A stretch of 64,000 nucleotides of DNA, taken from assembly GCF_014467075.1 (NCBI RefSeq), contig NZ_AP023027.1, positions 581,001 through 645,000 on the forward strand, written 5' to 3'. Under the pieces are notes generated by a model that saw only the letters and a list, made by a program, of their open reading frames with translations, had not been told where the DNA came from and did no database searches. A program made the translations under genes and the position numbers. Origin of the DNA: Anaerostipes caccae L1-92. GTDB taxonomy: Bacteria > Bacillota > Clostridia > Lachnospirales > Lachnospiraceae. Below, piece after piece: positions 36,455 through 45,060 of this stretch (positions within the stretch are counted from its first letter, which is position 1; each line of letters opens with the position of its first letter).

Positions 36455-37495
36455 ATGAAAGCGATGAGACTTCATGAGATAGGGAAATTTACATTGGACG
36501 AAGTGGAAGTTCCAGAGCCGCAGGGACGGGAGATTCTCGTGAAAGTGGACGCCTGCGGGATCTGCGGCTCCGACATTCCGAGAGTCTATGAGCTGGGAAC
36601 AAAGGTTTATCCGGTAACCCTCGGACATGAATACGTGGGCACGGTTGTGAGTGTCGGAAACGATGAGGATCAGGAACTGATTGGTAAAACCGGGGCTGTC
36701 TATCCGGTAGTTCCGTGTATGGAATGTCCCAGCTGCCGGATCGGCCAGTATGCTCAGTGTGAGAGCTACAAAAACCTGGGTTCCAGAACAGACGGCGGCT
36801 TTGCCGAGTACTGTCTGCTTCCATCTCGGAAACACCTTGTATTTCCTGAAAATACAGGGGTTTCCCCAGAACAGCTGGCACTTGTGGAGCCTGCCTGTGT
36901 GGCTCTCCATGCGATCCGCAAGGGGGAGATCAAAGGCGGGGATACGGCAGTGATTTTCGGGGCAGGCCCCATCGGGATCCTGACGGCCCGCTGGTGCGGA
37001 ATGTTCGGCATTCGGGCCGTATTGGTGGAGATCAGTGAGGAAAAAACAGAGTTTGCCAGGGAAAAAGGGCTGGAAGTCATAAGTCCTGCAGACGGAGAGA
37101 TACCGGAACAGATCCGGACGATGACCGGAGGACATATGGCGGATGCGGTCATCGAAGGGACTGGAAGTTCTCCGGCATGGAATCAGGCCGTGGAATGTTT
37201 AAAGCCTTTTGGTATGCTGGTGCTCCTTGGAAATCCTCATCAGGACACGGTGCTCAAACTTGACAGCCACAGCCAGATACTGAGAAAAGAATTACGGCTT
37301 ACCGGAGTCTGGAACAATTATTATAATGACCTTCCGTTTAACGAATGGCAGTACACTGCGGACAGGATCGCCGATCAAAGTCTGAAAGTAGACGACCTGA
37401 TCACCCACAGTGCAGATCTTGAACACTTGAAGGAATTGTTTGACCAGATATATAACAGAGAAATCACTATATGCAAGGCTGTCTGCCGGCCTTAA
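36455..37495 (+). CDS. Zinc-dependent polyol-phosphate dehydrogenase, GatD-like (2)
   Basis: This 346-residue paralogue of the enzyme at 33639 has the same zinc and cofactor motifs (CGICGSDIPRVYELG, GHEYVG, PCMECPSCRIGQYAQC, FGAGPIGIL) and an almost identical end (FDQIYNREITICKA). The ATG at 36455 is seven bases after GGGGGA; the frame is open further upstream within the EIIB gene. Two divergent copies in one operon suggest two related hexitol phosphates or two oxidation positions. A terminator follows. Confidence 0.87.
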   Translation: MKAMRLHEIGKFTLDEVEVPEPQGREILVKVDACGICGSDIPRVYELGTKVYPVTLGHEYVGTVVSVGNDEDQELIGKTGAVYPVVPCMECPSCRIGQYAQCESYKNLGSRTDGGFAEYCLLPSRKHLVFPENTGVSPEQLALVEPACVALHAIRKGEIKGGDTAVIFGAGPIGILTARWCGMFGIRAVLVEISEEKTEFAREKGLEVISPADGEIPEQIRTMTGGHMADAVIEGTGSSPAWNQAVECLKPFGMLVLLGNPHQDTVLKLDSHSQILRKELRLTGVWNNYYNDLPFNEWQYTADRIADQSLKVDDLITHSADLEHLKELFDQIYNREITICKAVCRP

Positions 37496-37500
37496 TAAGA

Positions 37501-37550
37501 AAAGTCTGTATCATGCCCTGAGCGATGAAGGGAGAGATACAGACTTTTTT
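37501..37550 (+). terminator. Terminator ending the hexitol PTS operon
   Basis: AAAGTCTGTATC pairs with GATACAGACTTT, with an inner CCCT/AGGG stem, followed by a T-run. Confidence 0.85.
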
Positions 37551-37558
37551 CAGATGCT

Positions 37559-38359
37559 TTATATTTTAGGGGATGCATATTTGGGGTTGGCTGTCCGTAT
37601 ATTTTCAGAATAGATATCCTTTAATTCTACAAAGGCGTTTTGGACCGTGTCAGGGATGTCTACTTCTGCGATATAGTTACAGCCTTTTGGTCCATATCCA
37701 TTTGTATCGTTGGACAATCGGGGGATTTCTCCCATAAGGAGTGTTATGTACTGTTCCATGCTCCACATTCCCCATAGAGATTTGTCGCAAAATTCCAGCT
37801 TTTCATTCTCTACGATAACTTTATTGCGGTATGCGGCAAAATTAACGGCGGTGATGTCTGGTGTATGTTTGGCAAAACCTGCCCACATCCGGCGCTGCAT
37901 TGCGGCATCCTGCATAAGGATTACATTTTTTGTTTCAACGCGGCTGTTTTTAAGAACTTCCAGTGCGTTCGTGATATTATTGCCGCAGTTTGTGGAGGTC
38001 CGTTCGATCAGAATATTCTGAATTCCATATTTTTGTGAAATATATTCCTCCATGATGTCGGCTTCCATTCTTCCGTTCGTCTCAATTTCAGGGCATTGAT
38101 CGTGAATGTTTTGGCGCAGAAACTCTGTCGTATGTCCTTCTCCGCCGACGATCATCAGTCTGCGGGCAGCACCATTCAAATAGCCTGCTGCGGCCGTGTC
38201 ACAGCCCGCTGGAATACTCCCGCCGAATAAAATGAGAACATCCGCTTTTTCAAATCCATATTTTTCTTTCAGTGCGTTTTGCCTCAGTTCCTCAATGTCT
38301 CTTACTCCGCAGAAGTCGGCAAGGATATTTATATTTTCAGCTGTTTTTTTCAAATCCAT
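37559..38359 (-). CDS. YdcF-like DUF218 protein
   Basis: The 266-residue soluble protein has the DUF218/YdcF layout: ADVLILFGGSIP (about 37-48), a regular MEADIMEEYISQKYG region, and ERTSTNCGNNITNALEVLK with the conserved Thr-x-x-Asn. A helical C-terminal extension follows. YdcF of E. coli binds S-adenosylmethionine; other DUF218 proteins act in envelope biogenesis, so the role is open. It is convergent with the PTS operon and divergent from the sda leader. Confidence 0.8.
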   Translation of the reverse strand: MDLKKTAENINILADFCGVRDIEELRQNALKEKYGFEKADVLILFGGSIPAGCDTAAAGYLNGAARRLMIVGGEGHTTEFLRQNIHDQCPEIETNGRMEADIMEEYISQKYGIQNILIERTSTNCGNNITNALEVLKNSRVETKNVILMQDAAMQRRMWAGFAKHTPDITAVNFAAYRNKVIVENEKLEFCDKSLWGMWSMEQYITLLMGEIPRLSNDTNGYGPKGCNYIAEVDIPDTVQNAFVELKDIYSENIRTANPKYASPKI

Positions 38360-38522
38360 TTGGTATCATCTCCGGTTTTTGATTTCAATTTCAGATTATA
38401 AAGTCTTTCTTCTTTTATTCTACACGAGAGACTCAATTCGTCCAGCATATTTTACTGTGTTCAAAGCCGAATGATTCATAAAATCGGAAAAACGAAACAT
38501 ACTGATGAAAAGTAAAAAACAG

Positions 38523-38905
38523 ACAATGGAGAAAAACTCATGACATTTTCCACATGATTTCCGTTCGGCTCTTAGAATGCCTCACTCCAATCATGTGGAA
38601 AATGGACGTAATGTCTGTTGGAGAAGGGCCTCTGTCAAAAAAGGTGCCACTTTTCGAAAGTTATTTACCGCTATTGTAGGAGCGCATTTCAAAAGCGCGA
38701 CGGAAATAGTGGTAAATAACTTATGACATTTTCTACATGATTTCCGTTCGGCTCTTAGAATGCCTTACTCCAATCATGTGGAAAATGGACGTAATAACTG
38801 CTGGAGCAGGCTGCTTAAAGACAAAAGGCACCATCTGCGATAGTTTTTCTCCATTGTCGGAAGGAAGCCTTTCCAGAGTTGACTGGAGATAATGGAGAAA
38901 AACTT
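38523..38905 (+). repeat. Two tandem 183-nt structured leader units upstream of sdaAB
   Basis: This lies in the 546-base gap before sdaAB. Unit 1 starts at 38540, unit 2 at 38723 and the sdaAB ATG is at 38906: exact steps of 183. Each unit starts with a 71-nt core holding a palindrome (unit 1: CATTTTCCACATGAT at 38544-38558 pairing with 38590-38604; unit 2: 38727-38741 with 38773-38787). Each ends in a long hairpin (unit 1: 38658-38675 with 38705-38722; unit 2: 38842-38855 with 38891-38904). The hairpin arms differ between units but stay complementary. The last arm contains the sdaAB GGAG site. The 38360-38520 part shows nothing clear. Confidence 0.8.
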
Positions 38906-39568
38906 ATGAATTTATATGATATTATGGGGCCGGTTATGGTAGGCCCGTCCAGTTCCCATACGGCAGGAGCTGTCAGAATCGGCTTGATTTCGAGAAAGCT
39001 TTTGGGCGAGCAGGTCCAGAAAGCTGAGATCTTATTTCACGGTTCCTTTTTGGCCACAGGTACCGGACACGGCACAGACCGGGCAGTCATCGCGGGACTT
39101 TTGGGAATGGCACAGGATGACCTGAGGATTCCGAAAAGTTTTGAGCTGGCCAGGAAACAGGGAATGGAGTGGACATTTGGGAGAGCATATCTGAAAGATG
39201 TTCATCCAAACAGTGTAAAGCTGCGCCTGACAGGGGAAAGCGGAAGAAACCTTGAAATTGTGGCCAGCTCTCCCGGGGGCGGAAGAGTGGAGATCTGTCA
39301 GATGGATGGCCTTTCCACGACTTTTTCCGGGGATATCCCTGTACTGATCGTTCACAACGAAGACAGCCCCGGACATGTGGCCGCTGCTGCCTCTCTGCTT
39401 GCGGATGCAGGAATAAATATTGCGTCCATGCGGCTTTCCAGGGACCAGAGAAACGGCAGTGCGGTCATGGTGCTGGAGTGTGACCAGGAGATACCGGAAG
39501 AAACGGTGAGAATGATTGAGAACATGAAAGGAATTCAAAAAGCCGCCAGTCTGGCGGGTATGGATTGA
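38906..39568 (+). CDS. sdaAB: L-serine dehydratase, iron-sulfur dependent, beta subunit
   Basis: The 220-residue subunit has the typical N-terminal MNLYDIMGPVMVGPSSSHTAGAVRIG and a C-terminal ACT domain (about 148-218; VLIVHNEDSPGHVAAAASLLADAGINIASMRL). With the alpha subunit it deaminates serine to pyruvate and ammonia. A TTG at 38879 is in frame, but the ATG at 38906 matches the family start and has GGAG eight bases upstream. That site lies in the right arm of a hairpin, suggesting control of translation. Confidence 0.93.
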   Translation: MNLYDIMGPVMVGPSSSHTAGAVRIGLISRKLLGEQVQKAEILFHGSFLATGTGHGTDRAVIAGLLGMAQDDLRIPKSFELARKQGMEWTFGRAYLKDVHPNSVKLRLTGESGRNLEIVASSPGGGRVEICQMDGLSTTFSGDIPVLIVHNEDSPGHVAAAASLLADAGINIASMRLSRDQRNGSAVMVLECDQEIPEETVRMIENMKGIQKAASLAGMD

Positions 39569-39579
39569 GGTGAAGAAAT

Positions 39580-40470
39580 ATGGGCTTTGAATCAATGGCA
39601 GATATGGAAAAGGCAGCAGCCGCGGGGAAGATTCCTCTTTGGAAAGCGGTCATGGAGGAAGATATGAAAGAGCGCAGTGTTTCCATGAAAGAGACAATGG
39701 ATAAGATGAGGGAGCGCTATCAAGCCATGAAACAGGCGGATACAGACTATGAGGAAAATTTAAAATCTTTCAGCGGCCTGTCCGGCGGTGACGGAGCAAA
39801 CATGCAACGTTTGGTCCGGGAAGGAGAAGCCGTTTCCGGCGGCTTCATGGGGATGGTCGTCACAAGAGCATTGAAGATGGGAGAATCCAACGCCTGCATG
39901 AAACGGATCGTAGCCGCACCCACGGCAGGAGCCTGCGGCGTGGTGCCGGCAGTCTTTCTGACATATGAACAGTTTTATGGGATACCGGAGAGAACGATGA
40001 CCGAGGGGCTGTTCATGGCCGCCGGGACCGGTCAGGTCATAGCCCGCAGAGCCAGTATCTCCGGTGCACAGGGAGGCTGTCAGGCGGAGGTCGGGACTGC
40101 GTCTGCGATGTGTGCGGCGGCACTGACCTCCATCCGGGGAGGGAGTAATGAACAGATTTTATCGGCAGGAGCATTTGCCATGAAGAGTCTGCTTGGACTG
40201 GTCTGTGATCCTCTGGGAGGACTGGTGGAAATACCGTGTATCAGAAGAAATGTAACGGGAGCCGTCAGCGCAGTGGCCTGTTCAGATATGGCGATGGCCG
40301 GAATTCTTACGAGAGTGCCCTTTGACGAGGTAATTGATGCCATGGGAGAAATCGGGGAAATGATGCCTGGAGGACTCAAAGAGACAAGTCAGGCGGGACT
40401 TGCCGTCACAGAGACTGGGAAAAGGGTCGCTCTCGATCTGGCCAAGAGGAATCAGACGCCCCAATGTTAA
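39580..40470 (+). CDS. sdaAA: L-serine dehydratase, iron-sulfur dependent, alpha subunit
   Basis: The 296-residue catalytic subunit binds a [4Fe-4S] cluster through cysteines seen in NACMKRIVAAPTAGACG, GLVCDPLGG and EIPCIRRN. MGFESMADMEKAA is a typical start. It lies eleven bases after sdaAB, with GAGGTG upstream. The oxygen-sensitive two-subunit form is usual in anaerobic Firmicutes. A bidirectional terminator separates it from the convergent aldolase gene. Confidence 0.94.
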   Translation: MGFESMADMEKAAAAGKIPLWKAVMEEDMKERSVSMKETMDKMRERYQAMKQADTDYEENLKSFSGLSGGDGANMQRLVREGEAVSGGFMGMVVTRALKMGESNACMKRIVAAPTAGACGVVPAVFLTYEQFYGIPERTMTEGLFMAAGTGQVIARRASISGAQGGCQAEVGTASAMCAAALTSIRGGSNEQILSAGAFAMKSLLGLVCDPLGGLVEIPCIRRNVTGAVSAVACSDMAMAGILTRVPFDEVIDAMGEIGEMMPGGLKETSQAGLAVTETGKRVALDLAKRNQTPQC

Positions 40471-40503
40471 AAAAACCCGGCCTGTAAATGATAAGGCCGG
40501 GTA
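40471..40503. terminator. Bidirectional terminator between sdaAA and the aldolase gene
   Basis: ACCCGGCCT and AGGCCGGGT pair around a 10-base loop, with an A-run on the left that gives the minus strand its T-run. Confidence 0.85.
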
Positions 40504-40522
40504 TCAATATCTTTATTTCAAT

Positions 40523-41413
<891 letters not shown>

Positions 41414-41430
41414 TTAGTTTAACCATTTAC

Positions 41431-41463
41431 ATTATAAAAAAATCAGCTGTGAAAATCTTTTCA
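41431..41463 (-). promoter_or_regulatory. Aldolase promoter with RpiR-like palindrome
   Basis: The palindrome TGAAAAGATTTTCA (minus strand, 41463-41450) lies 13 bases upstream of a minus-strand TATAAT (41436-41431), covering the -35 position. No better -35 is seen. The same palindrome and spacing recur before the kinase gene. Further half-site-like TGAAAA copies lie at about 41469-41485, towards the regulator gene. Confidence 0.75.
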
Positions 41464-41530
41464 AGTTATGAAAACGGATGAAAATCATGTATAATAAAAA
41501 AGATCTTTCACACAGACAGGAGGACGAGTT

Positions 41531-42283
41531 ATGATTATTGAGATAAACAGCAAGATTGCCGAAAATCTTTCCAAGACCGAATTGGGAGTTGTCAATTATA
41601 TTAATGACAATGAAGACAAGCTCTCAGAACTGTCCATCGTAGATATTGCATTTGAAACATTTTCTTCCCCGGCAACTGTGTCCAGAGCCATCCGTAAATG
41701 CGGGATCAATGGGTTTAACGAGCTTCGGTATAAATTAACGGCGAAGACGGAAAATACAGAAGTGAAAGACTTGAATGAAATCATGAACAAGTCTCTGATT
41801 GAGGCGACTTCCGTGATTGAGCACATGTCTATTCCAAATGTGCTGAATATTCTGCACACCATGAAGGATGCAAAGAGGGTCCTGATATTCTCCAGGGGAC
41901 CGACACACCTGGTGGCACAGGAACTGAGCATGAAGCTTCAGGTACTGGACTTTTTTGTGGTGGATGTGGAAGACCCGCAGATTATGAGAATTATGTCGAA
42001 GAATCTTCAGGAAGACGAAGTCGTAATCATTTTATCTCTGAACGGAGAGACGAAGGAATTGATCGAGTCGGCGAGAAATGCAAAGCTTCGGGGCTGCAAA
42101 GTGATCACTCTGTGCTGCAGCAGCTCCAGTGAATTGTTTGAGTATTCGGACTATACATGGCTTGGGTATAAACATTCCCATATTGCGATCAGAAACTATG
42201 AGGTGACATCCAGGCTTCCGCTGTATATCATGTGCAGAATTTTGGTGGATTTCCTGGTAGAAAATATTGAACACAGGGATTAG
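41531..42283 (+). CDS. RpiR/MurR-family sugar-phosphate-responsive regulator
   Basis: The 250-residue regulator has an N-terminal RpiR helix-turn-helix (about 1-77; SIVDIAFETFSSPATVSRAIRKCG) and a C-terminal SIS domain (about 100-235; RVLIFSRGPTHLVAQELSMKL, IILSLNGETKELIESARNAKLRGCKVITL). Such regulators bind a sugar phosphate. It stands between, and divergent from, the aldolase gene and upstream of the kinase/PTS operon. Both of those carry the same palindrome at their promoters, so it is the natural candidate for binding there. Confidence 0.9.
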   Translation: MIIEINSKIAENLSKTELGVVNYINDNEDKLSELSIVDIAFETFSSPATVSRAIRKCGINGFNELRYKLTAKTENTEVKDLNEIMNKSLIEATSVIEHMSIPNVLNILHTMKDAKRVLIFSRGPTHLVAQELSMKLQVLDFFVVDVEDPQIMRIMSKNLQEDEVVIILSLNGETKELIESARNAKLRGCKVITLCCSSSSELFEYSDYTWLGYKHSHIAIRNYEVTSRLPLYIMCRILVDFLVENIEHRD

Positions 42284-42285
42284 AA

Positions 42286-42335
42286 AATATAGAGGGAACA
42301 GAGAAAACGATAAATTTCTCTGTTCCCTCTATATT
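42286..42335. terminator. 21-bp perfect hairpin, probable bidirectional terminator
   Basis: The arms 42286-42306 and 42315-42335 are exact complements around an 8-base loop; the core is AGAGGGAACAGAGAAA. A/T-rich ends lie on both sides, right after the rpiR-type gene and at the end of the small minus-strand frame. Confidence 0.75.
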
Positions 42336-42339
42336 ATTC

Positions 42340-42474
42340 TTATTTTGACTTTAATATTTTATAAATTTTAAAAAGCAGGACAGTTGTCGCTATGAGAGCT
42401 GTACATAAAATAGCTTTGATTAAAAAAGAAATTATGAAAATTGCTGTTGGCAGTAAATTGTAAAGTATATCCAT
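42340..42474 (-). CDS. Possible small membrane peptide (44 residues)
   Basis: The frame MDILYNLLPTAIFIISFLIK... has one or two hydrophobic segments and a basic tail (KIYKILKSK), the layout of small membrane peptides including some type I toxins. The ribosome-binding site is weak (AAGAGA), and a longer TTG-started version to 42525 is possible. It ends five bases from the shared hairpin. It fills part of the 377-base gap before the kinase gene. Confidence 0.35.
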   Translation of the reverse strand: MDILYNLLPTAIFIISFLIKAILCTALIATTVLLFKIYKILKSK

Positions 42475-42587
42475 GGATGTCTCTTTTCTTTTTTGATATT
42501 GAGAGTTTCTTCTATATTTTACCAATAAAAAGTAACTATTGTAAATTTTATTTCCAAAACAGTAATTTAAAGTTTATTTTCAGGATA

Positions 42588-42620
42588 TGAAAAGATTTTC
42601 ATGGAATACTTGTCTATAAT
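42588..42620 (+). promoter_or_regulatory. Kinase/PTS operon promoter with RpiR-like palindrome
   Basis: TGAAAAGATTTTCA (42588-42601) lies 13 bases before TATAAT (42615-42620), exactly the arrangement at the divergent aldolase promoter. The palindrome extends by one more pair (A/T) on each side here. It replaces a normal -35 box. Confidence 0.75.
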
Positions 42621-42660
42621 GAAAACTGTAAAAAGAAATTGTATTCTATGGAGGAGCAGT

Positions 42661-43584
42661 ATGATTTATACCTTAACTACAAATCCTGCCATCGATATGA
42701 ACATATCCACAAAAGGAATGGAACGTGCCAAGGTAAACCGTACATTCGATACGGTTTACACACCCAATGGAAAAGGTGTCAATGTGACTCTTACATTGAA
42801 ACATTATGGGGTGGATTCCACGGTAACCGGATTTTTTGGAGGATTTTCGGGAAAATATATTGTAGAGGAACTGGAAAAGAGACAGGTTCCGGTGAAACCG
42901 GTCTGGGTTGATGACACGACAAGGATCAATATATTTTTGAATGATGGAGAGGGAGAATTCAAATTTGTCAACAGCGGGTCCTTCGTGGGGAGAGATCAGC
43001 AGGACGAGATGCTGCATCTGTTTGAGACGGCCGAAGATTTGAGCTGTCTGGTGATCAGCGGCAGTCTTCCGCCCGGAATCGAACCGAGTTTTTATGAAAG
43101 CATTTTATCCATATGCAAAAAGAGGGGCGTCGATGTTGTACTCGACATCAGTTCTCCGAAACTAAAAGACTTATTGAAATACGAACCTTTGCTGATCAAA
43201 CCCAATGACGAAGAGATCGAAGAAATCTTCGGAATTAAAATTAAGAACGAGGAAGATATCCTTCATGTTCTTACCTTCCTGAAAGAACAGGGAGCAAGAA
43301 ATGTACTGCTGACGCTCGGAAGCAAGGGAGCATATTTCAGCAACGGAGAAGATGTTTACTATTCATCTTCCCAGCCGGTTAAGTTATTAAGCTCGGCGTG
43401 TGCGGGAGATGCCGCACTGGCAAGCTTTTTAAGCCTTTGGCTTGGTCATCCGGAAAATGTTGAGGATGCATTGAAGCGTTCTGCTGCCACAGGGGCAAAC
43501 GTGGCGGAGAGCAACGCGCTCGGTGATTTTGCCAAAGTAGATACTTACTTTCACAACATCAAAATAAGAAAGGTGGAGAAATGA
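42661..43584 (+). CDS. PfkB-family 1-phosphofructokinase / tagatose-phosphate kinase
   Basis: This 307-residue sugar kinase has the 1-phosphofructokinase signature: MIYTLTTNPAIDMNI, NGKGVNVTLTLKHYG, VISGSLPPGI, KPNDEEIEEIFG and the catalytic CAGDAALASF loop. It phosphorylates a ketose 1-phosphate, or tagatose 6-phosphate, to a ketose 1,6-bisphosphate. GGAGGAG is seven bases before the ATG; an upstream in-frame ATG at 42601 lies in the promoter and is not used. Co-regulation with a GatY-like aldolase suggests tagatose 1-phosphate as substrate. Confidence 0.9.
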   Translation: MIYTLTTNPAIDMNISTKGMERAKVNRTFDTVYTPNGKGVNVTLTLKHYGVDSTVTGFFGGFSGKYIVEELEKRQVPVKPVWVDDTTRINIFLNDGEGEFKFVNSGSFVGRDQQDEMLHLFETAEDLSCLVISGSLPPGIEPSFYESILSICKKRGVDVVLDISSPKLKDLLKYEPLLIKPNDEEIEEIFGIKIKNEEDILHVLTFLKEQGARNVLLTLGSKGAYFSNGEDVYYSSSQPVKLLSSACAGDAALASFLSLWLGHPENVEDALKRSAATGANVAESNALGDFAKVDTYFHNIKIRKVEK

Positions 43585-43585
43585 T

Positions 43586-44971
43586 ATGAAAAAACTATTA
43601 GGTGTTACAGGATGCCCAACCGGGATCGCCCACACTTACATGGCTGAGGAAGCTTTGAAAGAAGCTGCCGAAAAGCTGGGTGCCGAAATGAAGGTTGAGA
43701 CAAACGGAGCTGTCGGTGTGGAGAATGAACTGACTGCTGAAGACATTGCAGAATGTGACGGAATTATCGTAGCTTGTGATAAAAATGTAGATATGGACCG
43801 TTTTAACGGTAAACCGGTCATCGAAGTGCCGGTTGCAGACGGAATCAGCAAGGCAGAAGAATTAGTACAGAAAATGCTTAATGGAAATGTTGCCGTAAGA
43901 GGCGGACAGGTAAAAGCAGAGGGTACAGAAACAAAAGCAGAAGAAGGAAAAGATTCCATCGGACATCAGATTTATAAGCACCTGATGAATGGTGTATCCC
44001 ATATGCTTCCGTTTGTTGTAGCCGGCGGTGTCCTGACAGCAATCTCTTTCTTATGGGGTATTTATTCTTTCGATCCGAGCTCAGATCAGTACAATGTAAT
44101 CGCTGCGACGATCAAGACAGTCGGCGGTACTTCTATGGGAATGATGGTTCCTGTGCTGGCGGCATTTATCGCTCAGTCCATCGGTGACCGCCCTGGTATG
44201 ATCGCAGGTTTTGTAGGCGGTATGATCGCCAATAATACCGGTTCAGGATTTATCGGAGCCATTATCGCAGGTTTCGTTGCAGGATATTTTTGTAAATTTG
44301 TTGTAAATGCATTAAAAGGACTGCCTAGACAGTTTGAAGGTTTAAAATCTATTTTCTTTATACCAATCATTACAGTGGCGGTTGTAGGTATTCTGATGCA
44401 GGTTACTGCTGGGCCGGTTTCAGGCATCAACAAGGGAATGATGGACTTCCTGGCAGGACTCCAGAACTCAAGCCCAATCATCTTAGGACTCGCTGTTGGA
44501 TGTATGTCTGCATTTGACATGGGTGGTCCGGTAAATAAAGCTGCATATGTAACAGGAACAACACTTTTAGCTCAGGGTAACTTCTACTTTATGGCAGGTG
44601 TATCTGCGGCATGTATCACACCTCCGCTCATCATCGCACTTGCAGCTACTTTCGCACCGAAGAAATTTACTAAGGCTGACCGTGCGGCAGGACTTGTAAA
44701 CTATGTATTGGGATGTACCCACATCACAGAAGGTGCGATTCCATTTGCGGCAAAAGACCCTGTGAGAGTACTGCCGATTCTGATGGTAGGTTCCTCTATC
44801 TCAGCGATTCTTTCCTACGTGATGAAAGTTCAGGTTCCTGCACCTCATGGCGGATTTTTAATCCTTCCGTTAGTACATCCGGCTGTAACATGGGTATTAT
44901 GTATCTTGGCAGGTTCTGTAGTAGGAGCAGTACTTTATGTTCTCACTGCAAAGGATGTAGAGCAGAAATAA
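43586..44971 (+). CDS. PTS fructose-family EIIBC
   Basis: The 461-residue transporter has an EIIB domain (1-100; phosphocysteine Cys10 in LLGVTGCPTGIAHTYMA), a Glu/Lys-rich linker (about 105-130) and a fructose-family EIIC (about 132-460; MNGVSHMLPFVVAGGVLTA, GGMIANNTGSGFIG, GCTHITEGAIPFA). It imports a ketohexose and phosphorylates it at C1. It starts one base after the kinase stop and is part of the same operon. Confidence 0.93.
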   Translation: MKKLLGVTGCPTGIAHTYMAEEALKEAAEKLGAEMKVETNGAVGVENELTAEDIAECDGIIVACDKNVDMDRFNGKPVIEVPVADGISKAEELVQKMLNGNVAVRGGQVKAEGTETKAEEGKDSIGHQIYKHLMNGVSHMLPFVVAGGVLTAISFLWGIYSFDPSSDQYNVIAATIKTVGGTSMGMMVPVLAAFIAQSIGDRPGMIAGFVGGMIANNTGSGFIGAIIAGFVAGYFCKFVVNALKGLPRQFEGLKSIFFIPIITVAVVGILMQVTAGPVSGINKGMMDFLAGLQNSSPIILGLAVGCMSAFDMGGPVNKAAYVTGTTLLAQGNFYFMAGVSAACITPPLIIALAATFAPKKFTKADRAAGLVNYVLGCTHITEGAIPFAAKDPVRVLPILMVGSSISAILSYVMKVQVPAPHGGFLILPLVHPAVTWVLCILAGSVVGAVLYVLTAKDVEQK

Positions 44972-44983
44972 TAGATTACCCTA

Positions 44984-45031
44984 AAGGGCATCCCGTATTT
45001 TATGCCCTTGGGGCTTGGCGTGCTTCGCACG
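44984..45031 (+). promoter_or_regulatory. Two small hairpins between EIIBC and EIIA
   Basis: AAGGGCAT (44984-44991) pairs with ATGCCCTT (45002-45009), and CGTGC pairs with GCACG (45019-45031) around a TTC loop. With no T-run they are more likely to affect mRNA stability or processing than to stop transcription. Confidence 0.5.
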
Positions 45032-45060
45032 ATAATGTATAAGAAAGGTTGGTAACTTTT

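Noticed and set aside
38523..38905. Tandem glycine riboswitch or CRISPR-like array before sdaAB
   Set aside because: The units lack the conserved glycine aptamer purine cores, and two 183-nt units with diverged halves are not short identical repeats with unique spacers.
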